NCBI GenBank assembly: GCA_009668205.1
Contig: WJYM01000002.1
Span: 1-64,000, forward strand
DNA: 64,000 nt
Direction of reading: 5' to 3'
Origin: Enterobacteriaceae bacterium RIT691
GTDB taxonomy: Bacteria; Pseudomonadota; Gammaproteobacteria; Enterobacterales; Enterobacteriaceae
A program made the position numbers and the translations under genes. Under the pieces are notes generated by a model. It did no database searches, had not been told where the DNA came from, and saw only the letters and a program-made list of their open reading frames with translations. Positions 60,387-64,000 of this stretch are shown here, piece by piece; the stretch's first letter is position 1; each line of letters opens with the position of its first letter.

Positions 60387-61145
60387 ATGCCAGGATAGTC
60401 CCCGCATGGACTTGTTCTCATACGTAACTATATTACACTATGACTATAGCAGTGAATCTCATCTAAGCGATGAGGCGTTCAGTTAGATTCGTTCATTAAG
60501 GTCACGCGAGCATATTGTTTACTGTCAAATGCTCACTGGGAGGCACCCAGCACTGCTATTTAAATTTACCCACGCAATCATGCCCCCCAACCGAGCGCAC
60601 CACAGACCCTGTGATTAAAATATTAACTTTAAACATGCCAGATATAATCAATCATGCCTATTGATATTATTTCATAACAATAAAAACATTCACAGTGAAT
60701 ACATTCATAAATGTTCAACGAAAACCAACTGGTCATAATATGCAGTTTTCGACAAAGTGATGCTCATCAAATAGTGGTGAGAACCAAAGTGTCAAACATG
60801 CGAAAAATGTTATTTCCAGAAAGCGTATAATTACCAGTAGTAGTAATATGGCCGCTTTGCATCTGGAAAGATGGTCTTGTATTCAATGTGTAGCTTTGAT
60901 CATGCAACGTTAAAACCCACTAACAGCCTCAATAAGTTACGCAAAGTATTTTTGCTTCGGCGACCAAAAGCATGAAAGAGTCCGCATATTGGCGGACTCT
61001 TTCAATAAGCCTCGTTAACTGGCCAAACTTTTGGGCGTCAGTGCATAAGTACGGCTTTTCATAGGTTCATATTATCATTTAATCATGACAATTTTCGGTG
61101 GCTGCCTGGTACCATCAAGGATGCTTTTTGATCCTACCCGCGAAT
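60387..61145. other. 759-bp non-coding AT-rich gap
   Basis: No credible gene is visible on either strand. A 13-bp perfect inverted repeat TGAAAGAGTCCGC/GCGGACTCTTTCA (60973-60985/60992-61004) lies in it and may be a bidirectional terminator or the end of an older gene. Low GC and lack of coding suggest decayed or mobile DNA. Confidence 0.5.
60973..61004. terminator. 13-bp palindrome
   Basis: TGAAAGAGTCCGC and its exact complement are separated by a 6-base loop. The plus strand continues with ATAAGCC rather than a U-run, so terminator function is only likely. Confidence 0.45.
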
Positions 61146-61718
61146 AGTGGACACGAGACTAAGTGAGTAAACTCTTAACCAGAGGTGGCTCACATGACAA
61201 AACCAGCATCAACCATCAAAAAGATCCGCAAGCAACACTCGCCTGAATTCCGTCAGGAAGCCCTTAAACTGGCTGAGCGCATTGGTGTTGCCGTTGCAGC
61301 CCGCGAGCTCAGCCTGTATGAATCGCAACTTTATAACTGGCGCAGTAAACAGCAGCAACAGCTCTCATCCTCTGAGCGTGAAAATGAACTCGCTGCTGAA
61401 AATGCCCGTCTCAAACGCCAGCTGGCGGAACAGGCTGAGGAGCTGGCTATCCTCCAAAAGGCCGCGACATACTTCGCGAAGCGCCTGAAATGAAGTATGT
61501 CTTTATTGAAAAACATCAGGCTGAGTTCAGCATCAAAGCCATGTGTCGCGTGCTCGGGGTGGCCCGCAGCGGCTGGTATGCATGGTGCCAGCGGCGTGTG
61601 GGGCTAAACTCACGCCAGCAGTTCCGTCAGCGTTGCGACAGCGCCGTGCACGAGGCTTTTCACCGGGCAAAACAGCGCTACGGCGCACCGCGCCTGACCG
61701 ATGAACTGCATGCTCAGG
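61146..61718 (+). mobile_element. truncated IS3-family insertion sequence
   Basis: A left-end region containing TGGACACGAGACTAAG, typical of an IS3-family terminal repeat, precedes orfA and the first part of orfB. About 570 bp of an element of the usual 1.2-1.3 kb remain. The right part, with the DDE core, is gone and is replaced at about 61718 by unrelated DNA. Confidence 0.85.
61194..61493 (+). CDS. IS3-family transposase OrfA
   Basis: OrfA is the DNA-binding part of the IS3 transposase. The 99-residue protein has a helix-turn-helix ([34 protein letters not shown]) and a leucine-zipper region ([24 protein letters not shown]). AAAAG at 61456-61460 is a typical -1 frameshift site that would join it to OrfB. 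An upstream GTG at 61185 is possible. No active element can result because OrfB is broken. Confidence 0.9.
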   Translation: MTKPASTIKKIRKQHSPEFRQEALKLAERIGVAVAARELSLYESQLYNWRSKQQQQLSSSERENELAAENARLKRQLAEQAEELAILQKAATYFAKRLK

Positions 61719-61792
61719 GTTCCTCCTGCCGCTTGTTCATTCACCAACCAATCAGCATAAAAGGCGCAGTAATCGGCAAAAGCACCAGCTGA
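61490..61792 (+). pseudogene. IS3-family transposase OrfB, truncated
   Basis: OrfB starts at ATG 61490 in the -1 frame relative to OrfA and reads normally to [10 protein letters not shown] at about 61718. After this the frame runs into foreign sequence and stops at 61792. The D, D and E catalytic residues are missing. The start is typical ([31 protein letters not shown]). Confidence 0.85.
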
Positions 61793-61896
61793 ATGATCGA
61801 TCGGGCGGCGTTAACTTCGATATTACGACGCGTATGCCCAGATCCCCGATTAATGCGGGCTTTCATCGTGCGGTTGGTACGGTAACAGCGTGTCAT
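61741..61896 (-). CDS. 51-residue ORF of unknown function
   Basis: From ATG 61896 with AAGGAAC upstream, this frame encodes 51 residues. The N-terminal part is basic ([20 protein letters not shown]) and the C-terminal part is hydrophobic ([15 protein letters not shown]), i.e. one possible membrane segment. It lies 12 bases past the stop of the next ORF upstream. I do not recognise a family. It may be the last gene of the polymerase-like gene's cluster or a fragment of a phage gene. Confidence 0.5.
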   Translation of the reverse strand: MTRCYRTNRTMKARINRGSGHTRRNIEVNAARSIIQLVLLPITAPFMLIGW

Positions 61897-61908
61897 TTCT
61901 TGTTCCTT

Positions 61909-62037
61909 CTATAGTGATAGACCAGCGCGGCGATACGGGGGATGTAGTGGGGCTTTAAGTTTCTTGTCGTCCATAATTTGCCTGCCTCCGTTAATAAGAG
62001 TGAACTTATCAAAAACAGGCAGAGACACAATTTTCAT
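61909..62037 (-). CDS. 42-residue ORF of unknown function
   Basis: From ATG 62037 with GGGAG close upstream, this frame encodes 42 residues (MKIVSLPVFDKFTLINGG then a basic tail APLHPPYRRAG). A second ATG at 61974 with GGAGG 10 bases upstream would give only 21 residues (MDDKKLKAPLHPPYRRAGLSL minus its last residue at the stop). The open frame reaches 62103 with a TTG start. It lies between the polymerase-like gene and the 51-residue ORF on the same strand. No function is known. Confidence 0.4.
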   Translation of the reverse strand: MKIVSLPVFDKFTLINGGRQIMDDKKLKAPLHPPYRRAGLSL

Positions 62038-62128
62038 TACAAACTCCCGGGCCATGCCATGGTTTTCATCTCTGTTTTCTAACTGTTTCGCAATGAAGAA
62101 CAAATCCGATACAGCATTAATCCAGCAA

Positions 62129-63619
62129 TCAGTATTTCAGTACAAGTCGTAGATATGGATGTTTCCAGTCCTTAGTAATATTAATTTTTCTATAACTAAC
62201 AAATCCATCATGCTCCAGAGCGCAGACGCCATCATGCGAAATCACAAAGTCATACACCGCTTTGCTCTCCAGCCCCTGAATCATATGTGCAAGCAACTTA
62301 CGGCGCATTTGCAACGTTTGCCATCTTTTGCCATCCTCGTTATAAGTACAGTTAAAGTTTTGTCCCACCGCATTTCTCACATAAAGCCCATACTCCCGAT
62401 TCTTCCTCCCCGTAGACAAATAATAATCGACCAAAACATCGAGGTCTTTACGTAATGGCTTCATTAGTTCTTTCCAGCGTTCTAGCACCCTTTTTGCTTT
62501 TTTCTCTCCAAGCTTTATAGACAATTTTTTGTACATAGTTGATTTTGGCGATAAGCTGACTTGCCCACAATTGAAGATTGTAGAGAATCTGATTTCTTTC
62601 ACAGACTCCTCTCCTATCTTAAGATTATTACAAATATACCAGGTTTCTAACCTAGCCAGATTTGAATCTGATAACGATAGATTACTTAACTCACTCCTTA
62701 AAATTTCAAGCTGACAACTCTTAATATCATAATTATACCCATATGAAAGGCAAGTACGCTTCATTTCAGAAGGAAGGTATTGATAGCCGGTTCCGACCTC
62801 AAAAGACCTGCCACCCAGCATTGCTGTTTTATAAGACTGTTGATACTTTATAATAAATGGAACTTCACTTACTAACTCTGCACCAACCTTCATAATGTGA
62901 GATATGAAGTTATAATAATAACCCATATTCTTGATGTTCGGATGCTGATTACAATACTCTCTGAGAGCATCAATGTTAATGCAGATACTTTCCATGTTTC
63001 TATATACTTTTTTAACCGTATCCCTGAATACCCGGTCCTTAACTATCCTCTCAGAAACATGGTGCTTTGCCCTACACTGACCTGTTCGCGCAGTAACAAT
63101 TAATTTTTCTAACAATTTCGGTTCACTACGTTTGCCATGGATGTTCGTCAGGTAAGCGTATCGGTCGCACTGTAATAGGTATTCACCCCGATCATTGGGA
63201 AATAGTTTCTGCAAAAAATCCTTCGACAAAGCAAATTGCCGACATTTTTTAATGTAGATATTTTTTGAAACTATCTTTATTATTCCTCTTTTGTATATTT
63301 CCTCTAGTGCCCGTTGAAACGGTAAGTCCCGTGATTGTCTGAAAACTTCAGGAGCAACGTCTATTCCTAATTCATAAGGGAAAGGAACAGAATGTGTCCA
63401 TTTATCATCACCCTTAAAACTCGACTTCCTCTCAGTTCGTTTACTGACGGTTGCGCTACAAATAATATGCTGCAAGAATACTGCAATCGCGGAATAATAT
63501 CGATATTTAGAACGTTTGTCTCTACAACCTCGCAGCGGGATACTGAAGACCAGCTGTTTAAATTCCTTTAATGTCTTTTCTGTCACAAGTATGTTATTTT
63601 TTGTGCAATATGCTTTCAT
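62129..63619 (-). CDS. divergent family-A DNA polymerase-like protein
   Basis: From ATG 63619 (GGGGG seven bases upstream) it encodes 496 residues. The C-terminal half carries family-A polymerase motifs: motif A around Asp298 (YDIKSCQLEILRSEL), an O-helix Lys341-x3-Phe345-x3-Phe349 (KEIRFSTIF), MIQG at 446-449 matching PMQG of Pol I, and motif C His470-Asp471 (ALEHDGFVS). No 3'-5' or 5' exonuclease domain is seen. Residues about 100-130 may form a winged helix. AT-rich codon use marks it as transferred. I cannot name a family. Confidence 0.7.
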   Translation of the reverse strand: MKAYCTKNNILVTEKTLKEFKQLVFSIPLRGCRDKRSKYRYYSAIAVFLQHIICSATVSKRTERKSSFKGDDKWTHSVPFPYELGIDVAPEVFRQSRDLPFQRALEEIYKRGIIKIVSKNIYIKKCRQFALSKDFLQKLFPNDRGEYLLQCDRYAYLTNIHGKRSEPKLLEKLIVTARTGQCRAKHHVSERIVKDRVFRDTVKKVYRNMESICINIDALREYCNQHPNIKNMGYYYNFISHIMKVGAELVSEVPFIIKYQQSYKTAMLGGRSFEVGTGYQYLPSEMKRTCLSYGYNYDIKSCQLEILRSELSNLSLSDSNLARLETWYICNNLKIGEESVKEIRFSTIFNCGQVSLSPKSTMYKKLSIKLGEKKAKRVLERWKELMKPLRKDLDVLVDYYLSTGRKNREYGLYVRNAVGQNFNCTYNEDGKRWQTLQMRRKLLAHMIQGLESKAVYDFVISHDGVCALEHDGFVSYRKINITKDWKHPYLRLVLKY

Positions 63620-63992
63620 ACTTACCCCCGTATAAAACAAAGTTGCTCTTAAATACTCAGCAACTATGAATTACGTTGAAATGCATTTTTTGATAGCTAA
63701 TTAAAAAAGGTAAGTTCTGGTATAATCATGGAAAATCTTAAGTAATGTATATCTGGAAAGGGGTGGAAGATGATTTTCCGTGAATAACTCTGAAATGTCA
63801 CACCTGGCATTCACCAGATTATAGCCACATAGCAATATACATATCATAACATGCACCTCACAGCACCTTGGTGCAACATATAATAACCATCACAAACTTT
63901 TTTGATTTAATATATTAACATAAGAAAGAACTTCGTAAGGCATTTCGCAACTGCAATATCTTATTGTCAATAATAAAAAAGGAGAGCAGATA
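63620..63992. other. 373-bp non-coding region upstream of the polymerase-like gene
   Basis: There is no gene here until the edge. An extended -10 TGGTATAAT (63718-63726) on the plus strand would start transcription near 63733. Dyads include GGAAAATC/GATTTTCC (63730-63737/63772-63779) and GCACC/GGTGC (63863-63867/63870-63874). It could be a 5' leader of the next gene or hold a small structured RNA. Confidence 0.45.
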
Positions 63993-64000
63993 ATGCCAAC
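63993..64000 (+). CDS. start of a gene running off the window
   Basis: An ATG (63993) follows a strong AAAAAAGGAGAG site by six to nine bases. Only M-P and part of a third codon are visible. It is divergent from the polymerase-like gene. Nothing can be said of its product. Confidence 0.45.

Noticed and set aside
60387-61145. CRISPR array or regular repeat in the AT-rich gap
   Set aside because: I looked for regularly spaced repeats here and across the window and found none.

Overview
This window comes from the chromosome of a member of the Enterobacteriaceae. The first 42 kb follows the E. coli backbone order argV-serV, csrA, alaS, recX, recA, pncC, mltB, norRVW, hypF/hydN, ascGFB, hycI, a hydrogenase operon, hypABCDE, fhlA, ygbA. 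The protein sequences are close to those of E. coli, Enterobacter and Citrobacter. Differences from E. coli (a zinc-type ABC transporter between pncC and mltB, a nickel permease behind hypF, a hyf rather than a hyc operon) suggest an Enterobacter/Lelliottia-like relative, but the species cannot be fixed from sequence reading alone.

Layout. 1-380: tRNA-Arg(ACG) and tRNA-Ser(GCT) on the minus strand. 0.7-6.1 kb: csrA, alaS, recX, recA (with LexA box) and pncC. 6.2-8.8 kb: a TroA/ZnuA-type ABC uptake operon with a near-perfect Zur box and a 35-residue membrane ORF translationally coupled to its ATPase. 8.9-14.4 kb: mltB, then norR and norVW around three NorR sites and a sigma-54 promoter. 14.4-18.2 kb: hydN-hypF-nickel permease operon. 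18.3-22.4 kb: asc beta-glucoside genes. 22.5-41.7 kb: a complete formate-hydrogenlyase block. It holds hycI, a hyfR-type activator, hyfABCDEFGHIJ (hydrogenase-4 type, in place of hyc), hypABCDE and fhlA, with sigma-54 promoters before hydN, hyfA and hypA. A tandem Mop molybdate-binding protein follows.

42-46.4 kb is a mixed accessory stretch: ygbA, an NlpC/P60 hydrolase, a LysR/MFS divergent pair and a LexA-controlled symE toxin. 46.4-60.4 kb is one 11-gene minus-strand locus. Five exported DUF1254/DUF1214 proteins flank a MoxR ATPase-DUF58-DUF4381-BatA-BatB/TPR-BatD module, with a divergent IprA-like regulator at its head. Its function is not known to me, and it is one of the two most interesting loci here.

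60.4-64 kb is AT-rich mobile DNA. A broken IS3-family element is joined to two tiny ORFs and a 496-residue protein. That protein carries recognisable family-A DNA polymerase palm/fingers motifs but no exonuclease domain. About 370 bp of non-coding DNA upstream of it contains a promoter and several dyads, and a further gene starts at the very edge.

How the parts cooperate: FhlA/HyfR with sigma-54 would drive hydN-hypF-nickel permease, hyf and hyp together. Nickel import, the Mop protein (molybdenum for formate dehydrogenase-H), maturation factors and structural subunits form one fermentative hydrogen module.
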